From Oscillospiraceae bacterium (GTDB lineage: Bacteria > Bacillota > Clostridia > Oscillospirales > Ruminococcaceae), in NCBI GenBank assembly GCA_017521325.1, contig JAFXCV010000058.1, positions 50,006-114,005 of the forward strand: DNA of 64,000 nt, given 5' to 3'. Both the position numbers and the translations under genes were made by a program. This document shows, piece after piece, positions 51,198-60,677 of this stretch; positions within the stretch are counted from its first letter, which is position 1, and each line of letters begins with the position of its first letter. The notes beneath the pieces are model-generated. The model ran no database searches. It saw only the letters and a program-made list of their open reading frames with translations, and was not told where the DNA came from.

Positions 51198-52526
51198 ATG
51201 AAACAGAAAATTCGGCTTTGCCTTGTGAGCCTGCTTGCGGTGCTGTGCCTGTGCGGATGCTCCATCGGCGTGAATGTGGATAACATGCTCACCCCCCCGA
51301 AGCTCAGCGGAGAGCAGGAGCAGATCTATCAGGCGCTGCGCAGTACAACGGGCTCTGCCATCAGCCTGAAATATCCCAAGGGCGGCAGCTACCTGTCCGC
51401 CTTTCTGGTTGTGGATATCGACGGCGACGGGCAGAACGAGGCAATTGTATTCTATGAAAAAACGGGCGTTGCCAATGCCGGAAGCGGTCTGCGCATTAAC
51501 GTCCTTGACAGTATTGACGGCGTGTGGAAATCCGTGTGCGACCGCAGTGCGGAAGGCTCGGAGATCGAAAAGGTGGTCATCTCAAGACTCGGTGACAACG
51601 AACGCATGAACGTCATTGTCGGCTACAGTACGGCAAACCAGTCGGAAAAATTTGTTTCCGTCTATTCGTATGAGGACAATTATCTGGAGCTGACATTTTC
51701 CAAGAATTATGCACTGTTCGATGTGGGAAATACCCGCAATTCGGAGAATCCCGATCTTGTGCTGCTCTTTCCCGCAACGACCACGCAGCCGCAGGCATCC
51801 GCCGGGGTTTACCAGCTTGACGCAGAGGGCAAGTACCACGAGTATCTTTCCCAGTTCAAGGACAGCTACACCGATTTCAGCCAGCTGATCTACGGCAGCC
51901 TCCCCGACGGGGGCATTGCCCTGTATGTGGATGCGGCAACCGGCACTGCCACGGGTGCGGCAGGTCTGCAGACGGAGATCCTCAGCCATGACGGAGAACG
52001 TCTGCTCAATCTCCTCGATGTGATCGGCAGAAGCTCCAAGGAAACCGTGCGCCCTGCAGGTCTCTACAGCCGTGACATCGACAAGGACGGCACACCCGAA
52101 ATTCCCGTGCAGAAGGCATTTCTGGGCTATGAGGAAATGGCGGAATCCGAACAGATCCTGCAGACCGACTGGCTGACGCTCAGGGATGGTCTGCTCTACA
52201 GCGAATACAGCAGCTATTACAGATCCAATGACGGCTATACCTTTATGATGCCGCCGAAATGGCGTGGAAAAGCCACGATCGTCAACGATACAACACTTGA
52301 CGAGGTGCAGGTGCGGCTGTATAACGACGGGCAGGAGGACGCCCCGGTACTGCTGCGCATCTATATTTCCGAGGATGAAGCGGATATCCGTGAGCATCTG
52401 GCGGCAGGCTATCAGCTGATCCATTCCAAGGGTATGGCAGTTTATATGATGAAATCCGAACAGGTGGAGGGCATGGAGGTTTCCGCAGCGGAGCTTCTGC
52501 TTTGCTTCCACTTCCTGAACAGCTGA
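51198..52526 (+). CDS. lipoprotein of unknown function beside a two-component system
   Basis: 442 residues. Lipobox LCGC with Cys21. The mature protein has VVDIDGDGQNEAIVFYEK near residue 75 and RDIDKDGTPEIPVQ near 295, the DxDxDGxxE calcium-loop pattern of FG-GAP/VCBS-type propeller proteins. It has repeated beta strands throughout and no catalytic motif. It has little ribosome binding site and begins 5 bases after citrate synthase, so it may depend on translational coupling. The response regulator starts 26 bases later; an input role for the sensor kinase is a possibility, not shown. Confidence 0.75.
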   Translation: MKQKIRLCLVSLLAVLCLCGCSIGVNVDNMLTPPKLSGEQEQIYQALRSTTGSAISLKYPKGGSYLSAFLVVDIDGDGQNEAIVFYEKTGVANAGSGLRINVLDSIDGVWKSVCDRSAEGSEIEKVVISRLGDNERMNVIVGYSTANQSEKFVSVYSYEDNYLELTFSKNYALFDVGNTRNSENPDLVLLFPATTTQPQASAGVYQLDAEGKYHEYLSQFKDSYTDFSQLIYGSLPDGGIALYVDAATGTATGAAGLQTEILSHDGERLLNLLDVIGRSSKETVRPAGLYSRDIDKDGTPEIPVQKAFLGYEEMAESEQILQTDWLTLRDGLLYSEYSSYYRSNDGYTFMMPPKWRGKATIVNDTTLDEVQVRLYNDGQEDAPVLLRIYISEDEADIREHLAAGYQLIHSKGMAVYMMKSEQVEGMEVSAAELLLCFHFLNS

Positions 52527-52552
52527 TTCTGACAGAACGGAGGAACAGAACC

Positions 52553-53254
52553 ATGAAACGTATTTTAGTATGTGAGGATGAGGACGTCATCCGTGATTTC
52601 GTCGTCATCAACCTCAAGCGTGCAGGCTATGATGTCACGGATGTCAACTGCGGCGAAAGCGCATTGCAGAAATTTGATGAAGAAAACGGCAATTTTGACA
52701 TCGTGCTGCTCGATATCATGATGCCCGGCATTGACGGCTTCACCGTCTGCAAGCGTCTGCGTGAGAAAAGCTCCACGCTCGGCATCATCATGCTCACGGC
52801 AAGAACACAGGAGATGGACAAGGTCAGCGGTCTGATGATCGGGGCGGATGATTATATTACCAAGCCCTTTTCTCCCTCTGAGCTGACTGCCCGTGTGGAT
52901 GCCATCTACCGCCGTGTCTGCATGAGCTTTATCCATGATGAGAAAAGCCCTGTGATCGAATCGGGACCCTTTACGCTGAATCTCAAGAGCCGCACCGTTT
53001 CCAAGAACGGACAGCTCATTGACCTGACGCAGGTGGAATATCAGATTCTCGAATACTTCATGAACAACAAGAATACCGCCCTCGACCGTGCGAGCATTCT
53101 CAACCACATCTGGGGGGAGAATTACTACGGCGATTACAAGATCGTGGATGTCAATATCCGCCGCATCCGCCTGAAGATCGAGGACGAACCCTCAAATCCC
53201 CAGTACATCGTTACCATCTGGGGCTATGGTTACAAGTGGAATGATAAGGCATAA
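52553..53254 (+). CDS. OmpR/PhoB-family response regulator
   Basis: 233 residues. Receiver domain 1-120 with the acidic pair CEDED at 7-11, the phosphorylated Asp54 in LLDIMMPG, Thr in MLTARTQ, and Lys in ITKPFS. The C-terminal winged helix (about 135-230) has VDVNIRRIRLKIEDE and the final GYGYKW. CGGAGGAA precedes the ATG at 52553. The kinase gene overlaps its 3' end. Confidence 0.93.
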   Translation: MKRILVCEDEDVIRDFVVINLKRAGYDVTDVNCGESALQKFDEENGNFDIVLLDIMMPGIDGFTVCKRLREKSSTLGIIMLTARTQEMDKVSGLMIGADDYITKPFSPSELTARVDAIYRRVCMSFIHDEKSPVIESGPFTLNLKSRTVSKNGQLIDLTQVEYQILEYFMNNKNTALDRASILNHIWGENYYGDYKIVDVNIRRIRLKIEDEPSNPQYIVTIWGYGYKWNDKA

Positions 53255-54725
53255 AAAGGACGAAAAATCCGAAAAGAAAACGGAAAAAAAGCCGCCCCTT
53301 CCGAACACAAGGACGCAGCGCAAGCGTTCCATCACCAAGCGATGGATCACCAACAACCTTGGCGTGATGATCCTCATTATTCTGGTCGTGGAGCTTGCCT
53401 TTGTCTATGCCATCCAGACCTTTTATTATTCCAGTGCAAGGCAGACGCTGACTTCGGAATTGACCTCGGTGGTCAACATCCTCAGCCGCTATGCGCAGGA
53501 TTCGGGAACCAATCTCTCCTCGGAAATGCGCAACACGCTGGAAAGCTTTTCGGCAAAGGATAAGATGGAATTGATGGCAGTCAATTCCAAGGGCAGAGTG
53601 GTGCTGACATCCTCCGGATTCTCACCAGCTGCCGACCTTGCCATGCCCGATTATGACAATGTTATGGACGGCGGCGACGGCTACTGGATCGGCAAGGCGG
53701 AAAACGGCGAAAAAATCATGGCGCTCAGTGCCAATATCTCCGCAATCAGTGCGGAATACAGTGCCGTGCGTGTGGTGGTTTCCCTGACAAAGCTTGACGA
53801 GAGCATCAACACCATTACGCTGGGTGCAACGATCGTCTGCATCGCCATTCTCCTGCTGCTGGTGGTGACGGGCATCTACTTCATCGGTTCCATCATCCGC
53901 CCCATCACGCAGCTGAGCAATACCGCAGGAAAATTTGCGAAGGGCGATTTCTCTTTCCGCATCCGCTACCCCGGCAACGACGAGATCGGCGATCTTGTCA
54001 CTGCCATCAACCACATGGCGGACGAGCTTTCCAATGCGGAAGCAATGAAAAATGAATTTATTTCCTCCGTGTCCCATGAGCTTCGCACGCCCCTGACCGC
54101 TATCAAGGGCTGGGCGGAAACGATCTACATGGAGAATGATCCCGAAACCATCCACAAGGGGATGGGCGTGATCATCAACGAAACGGAGCGACTTTCCCGC
54201 ATGGTGGAGGAACTGCTGGACTTCTCCCGTATGCAAAGCGGACATTTCACCCTCCAGCAGAGTACGATGGATATTCTCGCAGAGCTTGGCGACGCCGTGC
54301 TGATCTATCAGGACAAGGCGGCAAGGGAACATATTGAAATCACCTATGACGAGCCGGAAATGCTGCCGTTTGTGTACGGCGACAAAAACCGCATCCGTCA
54401 GGTGTTCATCAATATCATCGACAATGCCATCAAATATTCCGATGCGGGCGGCAAGGTGAGCATCCGTACCTATGAAAAGGACGGCAAGATTTACGTCGAG
54501 GTGCAGGATACGGGCTGCGGCATCAAGGAATCCGATCTTCCGAAGATCAAGACCAAATTCTACAAGGCGAATCACACCCGCAGAGGCTCCGGCATCGGAC
54601 TTGCCGTTGCGGATGAAATCATTGCCGCACACGGCGGCAAGCTGGAAATTCAGAGCAAGGAATCCGAGGGCACCAAGGTTACCATCATCCTGCCGCCCGA
54701 GGATCGCTCAGAAAGGGATGCGTAA
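53226..54725 (+). CDS. sensor histidine kinase
   Basis: 499 residues. A Lys/Glu-rich N-terminus, two membrane segments (about 40-62 and 198-222) around an extracellular sensor loop, then HAMP (IRPITQLSNTAGKFAKGD), the H-box with His284 in SSVSHELRTPLTAIKGW, the N-box NIIDNAIKYSD, and G-boxes DTGCGI and GSGIGLAVADEI. The frame overlaps the response regulator by 29 bases; an ATG at 53241 would reduce this to 14. Neither has a strong ribosome binding site, so coupling is likely. PhoR/WalK-like in layout. The signal is unknown. Confidence 0.92.
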   Translation: MVTSGMIRHKKDEKSEKKTEKKPPLPNTRTQRKRSITKRWITNNLGVMILIILVVELAFVYAIQTFYYSSARQTLTSELTSVVNILSRYAQDSGTNLSSEMRNTLESFSAKDKMELMAVNSKGRVVLTSSGFSPAADLAMPDYDNVMDGGDGYWIGKAENGEKIMALSANISAISAEYSAVRVVVSLTKLDESINTITLGATIVCIAILLLLVVTGIYFIGSIIRPITQLSNTAGKFAKGDFSFRIRYPGNDEIGDLVTAINHMADELSNAEAMKNEFISSVSHELRTPLTAIKGWAETIYMENDPETIHKGMGVIINETERLSRMVEELLDFSRMQSGHFTLQQSTMDILAELGDAVLIYQDKAAREHIEITYDEPEMLPFVYGDKNRIRQVFINIIDNAIKYSDAGGKVSIRTYEKDGKIYVEVQDTGCGIKESDLPKIKTKFYKANHTRRGSGIGLAVADEIIAAHGGKLEIQSKESEGTKVTIILPPEDRSERDA

Positions 54726-54726
54726 T

Positions 54727-55686
54727 ATGGACGAAAAACAGCAGGGCAGCTGCCCTGTGAAGCGTTCCAAGATCGGCGGACAGGCGCTGATCGAGGGCGT
54801 TATGATGAAAGGCCCCCACAAAGGGGCAATGGCGTGCCGCCTGCCCGATGGCACGATTGATCTGGAAACATGGGACATCAGCAGCAAAAAGGCGTGGTAC
54901 CGCAAAACACCGTTCATCCGTGGCGTTTACAGCTTCATCGTTTCGATGAAGGAGGGCTACAGCTGCCTGATGAAATCTGCCGAAAAGCAGATGACCGAGG
55001 AGGAGCTTGCCGAAGAGGAACAGCAGACGAAATTCGAGCAGTGGCTGGAAGAAAAATGCGGCGAAAAGCTCATGAACGGCATTATGGTTGCCGGTATGGT
55101 GCTGGGTATGGTCATGGCAATTGCGCTCTTCTTCTTCCTCCCGAAGTGGATCGTAGCGCTCATCAAGCCTCTCACGGCAAACCGCATTATCCAGTCCTTT
55201 GCCGAGGGCGTTGTGAAAATCGTCGTTTTTATCGCCTACATGGCGTTCACGGGACTGATGAAGGATATCCGCCGCACCTACGAATACCACGGTGCGGAGC
55301 ATAAAACGATTGCCTGCCATGAGGCAGGTCTGGAACTGACGGTCGAGAACGTCAGAAAGCAGGTGCGCCTGCATCCGAGATGCGGCACAAGCTTCATTTT
55401 CCTTGTGCTGTTCATCAACATCCTTGCGATGTGTCTGGTGCCGTTCACGATTCCGTGGCAGAGATTCCTGTGCAGCATCTGCCTTTTGCCGCTGACAATG
55501 GGTATTTCCTTTGAAAGCATCCAGTTTGCAGGCAGAAGTGACGGATTCATCGCTAAAATTCTGTCATGGCCGGGACTTCAGATCCAGAGAATCACCACCA
55601 AGGAACCCGATGACAAGCAGATCGAAGTTGCCATTGCGGCAATGAAGCCGTGTATTCCGGAAAATCCGGAGGATGACAAATGGTAA
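54727..55686 (+). CDS. DUF1385 membrane protein
   Basis: 319 residues. Family hallmarks: GGQALIEGVMMKGP near residue 18, AMACRLPDGTI, RGVYSFIVSMKEGYSCLMKS, the HGAEHKTIACHEAG segment and LHPRCGTSFIFLVLFINI. About four membrane segments, including 118-140 and 225-270. Function unknown; the gene often precedes prmC in Clostridia, as here. AAAGGGAT lies just before the ATG, one base after the kinase stop. The stop overlaps the prmC start (ATGGTAA). Confidence 0.9.
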   Translation: MDEKQQGSCPVKRSKIGGQALIEGVMMKGPHKGAMACRLPDGTIDLETWDISSKKAWYRKTPFIRGVYSFIVSMKEGYSCLMKSAEKQMTEEELAEEEQQTKFEQWLEEKCGEKLMNGIMVAGMVLGMVMAIALFFFLPKWIVALIKPLTANRIIQSFAEGVVKIVVFIAYMAFTGLMKDIRRTYEYHGAEHKTIACHEAGLELTVENVRKQVRLHPRCGTSFIFLVLFINILAMCLVPFTIPWQRFLCSICLLPLTMGISFESIQFAGRSDGFIAKILSWPGLQIQRITTKEPDDKQIEVAIAAMKPCIPENPEDDKW

Positions 55687-56530
55687 GCACACGGCAGCTT
55701 TACGAAATGCTGACGGCGCAGCTTTGCGAGGCAAATATTCCTGATGCGGCGTTTGACGCACGCTGCATGATCGAGCAGGTCGGCGGAGCTTCCTTACCGC
55801 AGCTGATGCTGCACGATTCCCTCACGCAGGAACAGGCAGACAGCCTTCTTGCCATGGCGCAGGACGATGCAAGGGACGCCCCTTGCAGTATCTGCTCGGC
55901 GAATGGGAATTTTACGGTCTGCGCCTGTTTGTGGGCAAGGGCGTGCTGATCCCGAGAGCCGATACGGAAGCCCTTGTGGATACGGCACTGGAATTTTGCA
56001 AGGGGCTTGAAAACCCACGCATCATCGACCTTTGCAGCGGAAGCGGCTGCATCCCGATCGCACTGCGTGCAAATCTGCCGCAAGCGCAGGTGCATGCCGC
56101 TGAATGGAGCGAACAGGCACTGCATTTTCTGCGGAAAAATGCCGCACTGCACGGTTCGGACATTACCATCCATCATGCGGATGTGCTCAATGAGGGCTTT
56201 GCACGGCAGTTTTCACAGCTTGACCTGATTGTGAGCAACCCCCCCTATCTGACGGCGCAGGAGATGCGTGAGCTTCAGACGGAGGTGCGGCATGAGCCGG
56301 AAATGGCACTGCTCGGCGGTGAGGACGGACTGCATTTCTATCGGGAAATCACCCGCATCTGGAAATCCGCCCTGCGCTGCGGCGGCATGCTCGCCTATGA
56401 GGTGGGGGACGGGCAGGCACAGGATGTCTGCAAAATCCTCGAAGAACAGGCGTTTTCCGACCTGAAGATCATCCCCGATCTTGCAGGTCTTGAGCGAGTG
56501 GTCACGGGACGGAAAATTTTTGCAGAATGA
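55680..56530 (+). pseudogene. prmC: prmC, peptide chain release factor glutamine methyltransferase, frameshifted
   Basis: The reading frame from ATG 55680 (GGAGGA upstream) gives a good PrmC N-terminus through about 55862 (ADSLLAMAQ), then drifts and stops at 55949. A second frame, shifted by -1, carries the rest: RRxKG-type GRCKGRPLQYLLG, EWEFYGLRLFVGKGVLIPRADTEAL in parts, the SAM motif IDLCSGSGCIPIAL, and the catalytic NPPY in IVSNPPYLTAQEM. A single missing base near 55860-55866 explains it. prmC is nearly always intact in bacteria, so a sequencing error is as likely as a true mutation. No slippery heptamer is visible. Joined length would be about 283 residues, as usual. Confidence 0.85.
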
Positions 56531-56549
56531 TAGATTCTGAACAACTGGT

Positions 56550-56644
56550 ATGTTATCATGTATATGTAAGATAAGGAAAGAGGACGCAAGTCCCCGTCGG
56601 AATCTGCGGTATATCGGGGATTCCACACATATGGAGGTGCAGCT
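56550..56644 (+). other. Structured recA leader
   Basis: The region can fold GGAATC...GATTCC (56599-56624) and GGAC-GCAA-GTCC (56581-56592). No clear LexA box of the CGAAC-N4-GTTCG type is present, and I could not place a confident promoter. Confidence 0.35.
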
Positions 56645-57847
56645 ATGGCAGCAAAGGCAAAGGCAGATGTAAAGAAGAAGAAATCCGGTGTGTATCAGGC
56701 ACCTGCTACCACGGAGGAGAAGAAGAAGGCGCTGGAGCATGCGCTTTCCATGATTGAAAAGACCTATGGCGCAGGTGCGATCATGCGTCTTGGTCAGCAG
56801 AAGAAGATGAATATCCAGAGCATTCCGACAGGCTCCATGACGCTTGACCTTGCGCTTGGCGTGGGCGGCGTTCCGAGAGGAAGAATCGTGGAGCTGTACG
56901 GTCCGGAAAGCTCCGGTAAGACCACGGTTGCGCTGCACATCATTGCAGAGGCACAGAAGATGGGGGGCGAGGCTGCGTTCATTGACGTAGAGCATGCGCT
57001 TGACCCGAAATACGCCAAGGCACTGGGCGTTGACATCGACAATCTGCTGGTGGCACAGCCCGACAGCGGTGAGCAGGCACTGGAAATTGCCGAAGCTCTG
57101 GTACGTTCCGGTGCGATCGACGTACTGGTCGTGGACTCCGTTGCGGCAATGACCACCAAGGCGGAAATTGACGGCGAAATGGGCGACAACCACGTCGGTC
57201 AGCTTGCAAGACTGATGTCGCAGGCAATGAGAAAGCTGACATCCGTTGTTTCCAAGACGGGCTGCGTTGCGATCTTCATCAACCAGATCCGTGAGAAAAT
57301 CGGCGTGATGTACGGCAACCCCGAAACCACCCCCGGCGGCCGTGCGCTGAAATTCTATGCGACAGTCCGCATGGATGTGCGCAAGGGCGAAACCATCAAG
57401 GAGGGCGGCGTGCCGATCGGCAACCGTATGAAGGTCAAGGTTGTCAAGAATAAGGTGGCACCGCCGTTCCGTGAGTGCGAATTCGACAACATCTACGGCA
57501 AGGGTATCTCCCGTGATGGCGAAGTGCTCGATCTTGCGGTGGATCTGGACATCATCAAGAAAAGCGGCTCCTGGTTCAGCTACAACGGTCAGAAGCTCGG
57601 ACAGGGACGTGACAACGTCAAGCAGGCGCTGCTGGAGAACGAGGAATTCCGCAAGGAAGTGGAAGCGAAGATTCTTGAGCACATCGAGGAAATCGACCTC
57701 AGCTCGCAGGAATCCGAGGAGGAGCAGGGTGCCGAGGATGCAAAGGCTGCACTGGAGGCTGCCGAGGATCTCTCCGCAATGACTTCCGCTGTGAGCGAGG
57801 ACATTGATGCGGATGATGATTTTGAGGAATTCGATCCGACCGAATAA
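56645..57847 (+). CDS. recA: recombinase RecA
   Basis: 400 residues. Strand-exchange ATPase that also triggers the SOS response. Walker A GPESSGKT at about 86-93, [23 protein letters not shown] in parts (Walker B and the L1 loop), [20 protein letters not shown] (L2), and an acidic C-terminus ([16 protein letters not shown]). The C-terminal tail is longer and more acidic than average. GGAGGT nine bases upstream of the start. Followed by a stable hairpin at 57904-57940 and recX. Confidence 0.97.
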   Translation: MAAKAKADVKKKKSGVYQAPATTEEKKKALEHALSMIEKTYGAGAIMRLGQQKKMNIQSIPTGSMTLDLALGVGGVPRGRIVELYGPESSGKTTVALHIIAEAQKMGGEAAFIDVEHALDPKYAKALGVDIDNLLVAQPDSGEQALEIAEALVRSGAIDVLVVDSVAAMTTKAEIDGEMGDNHVGQLARLMSQAMRKLTSVVSKTGCVAIFINQIREKIGVMYGNPETTPGGRALKFYATVRMDVRKGETIKEGGVPIGNRMKVKVVKNKVAPPFRECEFDNIYGKGISRDGEVLDLAVDLDIIKKSGSWFSYNGQKLGQGRDNVKQALLENEEFRKEVEAKILEHIEEIDLSSQESEEEQGAEDAKAALEAAEDLSAMTSAVSEDIDADDDFEEFDPTE

Positions 57848-57903
57848 AAAAGGGCTTAGGGCAGCGAAAGACTGCCGATCCCCCGAAAAAATTTTGTGAC
57901 AGA

Positions 57904-57940
57904 TCAACGCATAGCTCCCACAAAGGCGGAGCTATGCGTT
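57904..57940 (+). other. Hairpin between recA and recX
   Basis: AACGCATAGCTCC, loop CACAAAGGC, GGAGCTATGCGTT, followed by TACATC. Probably a partial terminator that lowers recX relative to recA. Confidence 0.55.
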
Positions 57941-57968
57941 TACATCGGTTTATGGAGCAGGCGGTGCA

Positions 57969-58595
57969 ATGATGAAGATCAGGGAGATTCACAAGGAAAA
58001 GACGTTCTATGCCGTATCTGCCGGTGATGGCGTGTATGAGATCGACGGGGAGCTTCTGCGGCGTTACGGCATGCAGGAGGGAATGGAGTTCGATGCGCAG
58101 CTTCTGGAGGAGCTGCACCAAAAGTCCAGATTCCGCCGTGCCTACCGCCGTGCGTGCTATCTGCTCGACGAGCGTGATTATTCCTACAGCATGATGTACC
58201 AGAAGCTCATGCGCACCTATCAGGACAGGGAGCTTTGCAATTCCGTGATGCAGCAGCTTGTGCAGTGCGGCAGCATCAATGATCGCCGCTATGCCGAGCG
58301 TCTTGCGGAATATCTGGTGGTGTCCAAACGCTACGGAATCTTCCGGGCAAGGCAGGAAATGCTGCGCAGGGGACTGGAAAAGAACCTTGTGGAGGATGCG
58401 CTCGACGGCTGGGAGGATGCCGCCGAGGAGAATATTCCGGCGGTGCTGGAGAAAAAATATGCACGTTATCTCACCGATCCCAAGGACTGGAAGGCAAGGG
58501 AAAAGGTCGTTGCCGGCATGGCACGGCTTGGGTACAATTACCGTGATGTGAAAGCGGCAATTGAGGAGTATTTTGCAGATTGGGACGAGGAATAG
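57969..58595 (+). CDS. recX: regulatory protein RecX
   Basis: 208 residues. Binds RecA filaments and restrains them. The three helical repeats of the family are visible: ACYLLDERDYSYSMMYQKLM, QQLVQCGSINDRRYAERLAE with RQEMLRRGLEKNLVEDAL, and ARYLTDPKDWKAREKVVAGMARLGY. The N-terminal about 60 residues form the beta domain found in clostridial RecX. ATG at 57969 or 57972. Directly downstream of recA. Confidence 0.9.
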   Translation: MMKIREIHKEKTFYAVSAGDGVYEIDGELLRRYGMQEGMEFDAQLLEELHQKSRFRRAYRRACYLLDERDYSYSMMYQKLMRTYQDRELCNSVMQQLVQCGSINDRRYAERLAEYLVVSKRYGIFRARQEMLRRGLEKNLVEDALDGWEDAAEENIPAVLEKKYARYLTDPKDWKAREKVVAGMARLGYNYRDVKAAIEEYFADWDEE

Positions 58596-58611
58596 ACAAG
58601 GAGGAGAAGCT

Positions 58612-59955
58612 ATGTCAATCAAGGTTGCAATGGTATCGCTCGGATGCAGCAAGAACCTTGTGGATTCCGAGCGCATGCTGTACAAGCTGCGTGCGCACGG
58701 CTATGAGCTTGTGACGGAATTCGGAGAATCCGATGTTGCCGTGGTCAACACCTGCGGCTTTATTCAGTCGGCGAAGGAAGAGGCAATCGAAACCGTGCTG
58801 GAAATCGCCCGACTCAAAGATGAGGGCACAGTGAAAAAGCTCATCATGACGGGCTGTCTGACGGAGCGTTACCGGAAGGAATGCGCCGAGGAATTCCCCG
58901 AAGCGGATGCTGTCATCGGCATCGGCGACAACAAGGATATTGTGGATATCCTTGACCGTGTGCTGAAAGGTGAACGTGTGGTGCGGTTTTCTTCCAAAAA
59001 GGAAGCGGAACTGACGGGTGAGCGCATCATTTCCACGCTGCCGTTCTTCTCCTATCTGAAAATTTCCGAGGGCTGCAGCAACTGCTGCACCTACTGTGCA
59101 ATTCCCATGATCCGTGGCGGATTTCGCAGTGTTCCGATGGAGGAGCTTCTCTCTGAAGCACGCAGCCTTGCGGAAAACAGCGTGACGGAGCTGAATGTGA
59201 TCGCACAGGATACCACACGCTACGGCGAGGATCTCTACGGTGAAAACCGCCTGCCGCAGCTTTTGACGGAGCTTTGCAGAATTGACGGTCTGCGGTGGAT
59301 CCGTGTGCTGTACTGCTACCCCGAGCGCATCACGGACGAGCTTCTCGATGTGATGGCACGGGAGGAAAAGATCGTGAAATACATCGACATGCCTATTCAG
59401 CACTGCGATGATGCAATTCTCAAGCGCATGAACCGCCGAAGCTCGGAAGCACAGATTCGTGAAGTTGTGGCGAAAATGCGTGAAAAAATGCCCGATATCA
59501 CCATCAGAACGACACTGATTACGGGCTTTCCGGGCGAAACGGATGAGCAGTTCGACCGCCTTGCGGAATTTGTGCAGGAGATGGAATTTGACCGTCTGGG
59601 CTGCTTTGCCTACTCGCAGGAGGACGGCACTAAGGCAGCGGATTTCCCCGATCAGGTGGATGAGGATGTCAGGGCGCACCGTGCGGACATCATCATGGAA
59701 CAGCAAATGGAAATCAGTGCAAGGCACAATGAAATGCAGCTCGGCAAAGTGAAAACCGCCGTTGTGGAGGGCTTTGACAAGTGGGCGGAATGCTGGTTCG
59801 GACGAACCGCAGCGGATGCGCCCGACATTGACGGCAAGGTGTTCTTCAGTTCCGAAAAGCCGCTGAAAATGGGCGAATATGTGAAAATCCGTATCGTTGA
59901 TACGCTGGATTACGACTTGGTAGGGGAGGTATGTGACGATGAATCTGCCGAATAA
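58612..59955 (+). CDS. rimO: ribosomal protein S12 methylthiotransferase RimO
   Basis: 447 residues. Radical-SAM enzyme that methylthiolates an Asp of ribosomal protein S12. N-terminal cluster Cys residues are in SLGCSKNLVDSE, NTCGFI and TGCLTERY. The radical-SAM cluster is CSNCCTYC (CX3CX2C) before IPMIRGGFRS. TLITGFPGETDEQF and a C-terminal TRAM domain complete it. AAGGAGGAG sets the start at 58612; an upstream frame from 58561 lies in recX. The stop overlaps pgsA by 17 bases. Confidence 0.95.
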   Translation: MSIKVAMVSLGCSKNLVDSERMLYKLRAHGYELVTEFGESDVAVVNTCGFIQSAKEEAIETVLEIARLKDEGTVKKLIMTGCLTERYRKECAEEFPEADAVIGIGDNKDIVDILDRVLKGERVVRFSSKKEAELTGERIISTLPFFSYLKISEGCSNCCTYCAIPMIRGGFRSVPMEELLSEARSLAENSVTELNVIAQDTTRYGEDLYGENRLPQLLTELCRIDGLRWIRVLYCYPERITDELLDVMAREEKIVKYIDMPIQHCDDAILKRMNRRSSEAQIREVVAKMREKMPDITIRTTLITGFPGETDEQFDRLAEFVQEMEFDRLGCFAYSQEDGTKAADFPDQVDEDVRAHRADIIMEQQMEISARHNEMQLGKVKTAVVEGFDKWAECWFGRTAADAPDIDGKVFFSSEKPLKMGEYVKIRIVDTLDYDLVGEVCDDESAE

Positions 59956-60514
59956 ACTCACGCTTCTGCGCATTTTGCTCGTGCCCGTGTTCCTTGTGTT
60001 CATGTATGTGCCGATGCCCTTTCAGTATTCGCTTGCACTTCTCGTGTTTGCGGCGGCATCCATCACGGATGCGCTGGACGGACAGATTGCAAGAAAGCGC
60101 AATTTAATCACGACCTTTGGAAAATTCGCCGACCCTCTTGCAGACAAGGTGCTGGTGCTGGCGGCACTGGCGGCATTTGCGGATGTGGACACGATCCCCG
60201 TTAACGGCATTGTGGTGATCATCATTGCAGCCCGTGAATTTCTGGTATCCGGTCTGCGTCTTGTTACCGCAGAAAAGGGTGTCGTGGTTGCCGCAGGCAT
60301 CTGGGGCAAGCTGAAAACGGCGTTCACAATGGCGGCGATCGTTGTCATCCTGCTCTCGCAGGTGCTTTCCATGGATTTCGGCATTCTCTCAGCGGATGCA
60401 GAATTTTTCCTGTATGTGGTCAATCTCCTGCTCGTGTGGATCTCCGTCCTGCTGACGGTGATCTCCGGCTGGGTGTATCTCAAGGGGTACTGGAAGTATA
60501 TTGATATGAAATAG
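59939..60514 (+). CDS. pgsA: CDP-diacylglycerol-glycerol-3-phosphate phosphatidyltransferase
   Basis: 191 residues with about five membrane segments. Makes phosphatidylglycerophosphate. The CDP-alcohol phosphotransferase motif is perfect: D-x2-D-G-x2-A-R-x8-G-x3-D-x3-D in DALDGQIARKRN through FGKFADPLADK. The ATG at 59939 follows GGGGAGGT by eight bases; a GTG six bases earlier is less well spaced. Overlaps rimO, so the two are coupled. recA-recX-rimO-pgsA form a tight same-strand cluster. Confidence 0.94.
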   Translation: MNLPNKLTLLRILLVPVFLVFMYVPMPFQYSLALLVFAAASITDALDGQIARKRNLITTFGKFADPLADKVLVLAALAAFADVDTIPVNGIVVIIIAAREFLVSGLRLVTAEKGVVVAAGIWGKLKTAFTMAAIVVILLSQVLSMDFGILSADAEFFLYVVNLLLVWISVLLTVISGWVYLKGYWKYIDMK

Positions 60515-60537
60515 CGGCGAACCGCCGCCGGTGAGTC
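60511..60537 (+). repeat. Family C short palindromic element (copy 3)
   Basis: TAGCGGCGAACCGCCGCCGG followed by TGAGTCG, overlapping the pgsA stop codon just as copy 1 overlaps the purA stop. Confidence 0.6.
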
Positions 60538-60538
60538 G

Positions 60539-60570
60539 TTTCCTTTGACAGCTTCGCTGTCAAGCGGAAA
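60539..60570 (+). other. Covarying hairpin downstream of a family C element (copy 2)
   Basis: TTTCC-T-TTGACAGC-TTC-GCTGTCAA-G-CGGAAA. Same bulged T and G/C positions as 27587-27614, with different base pairs. Confidence 0.5.
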
Positions 60571-60639
60571 CATAATAGTATATGTTTTCTCCACCCACAT
60601 ACTGAAGTGCAGCTTCAATTTTAAAATGCGTTACAGAAG

Positions 60640-60672
60640 AAAAGCCCGAAGCACTCACGCTTCGGGCTTTTG
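60640..60672. terminator. Bidirectional terminator between pgsA and the GH74 gene
   Basis: AAAAGCCCGAAGC, loop ACTCAC, GCTTCGGGCTTTT with T-runs readable on both strands. Confidence 0.85.
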
Positions 60673-60677
60673 CCATC

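Noticed and set aside
55855..55890. Programmed -1 frameshift in prmC
   Set aside because: No X-XXY-YYZ slippery heptamer in the zero frame and no clear downstream pseudoknot; a base deletion or read error is simpler.
56531..56580. LexA/SOS box before recA
   Set aside because: GAAC and GTT occur near 56540-56550 but with an 8-base gap instead of the four bases of the Gram-positive consensus.
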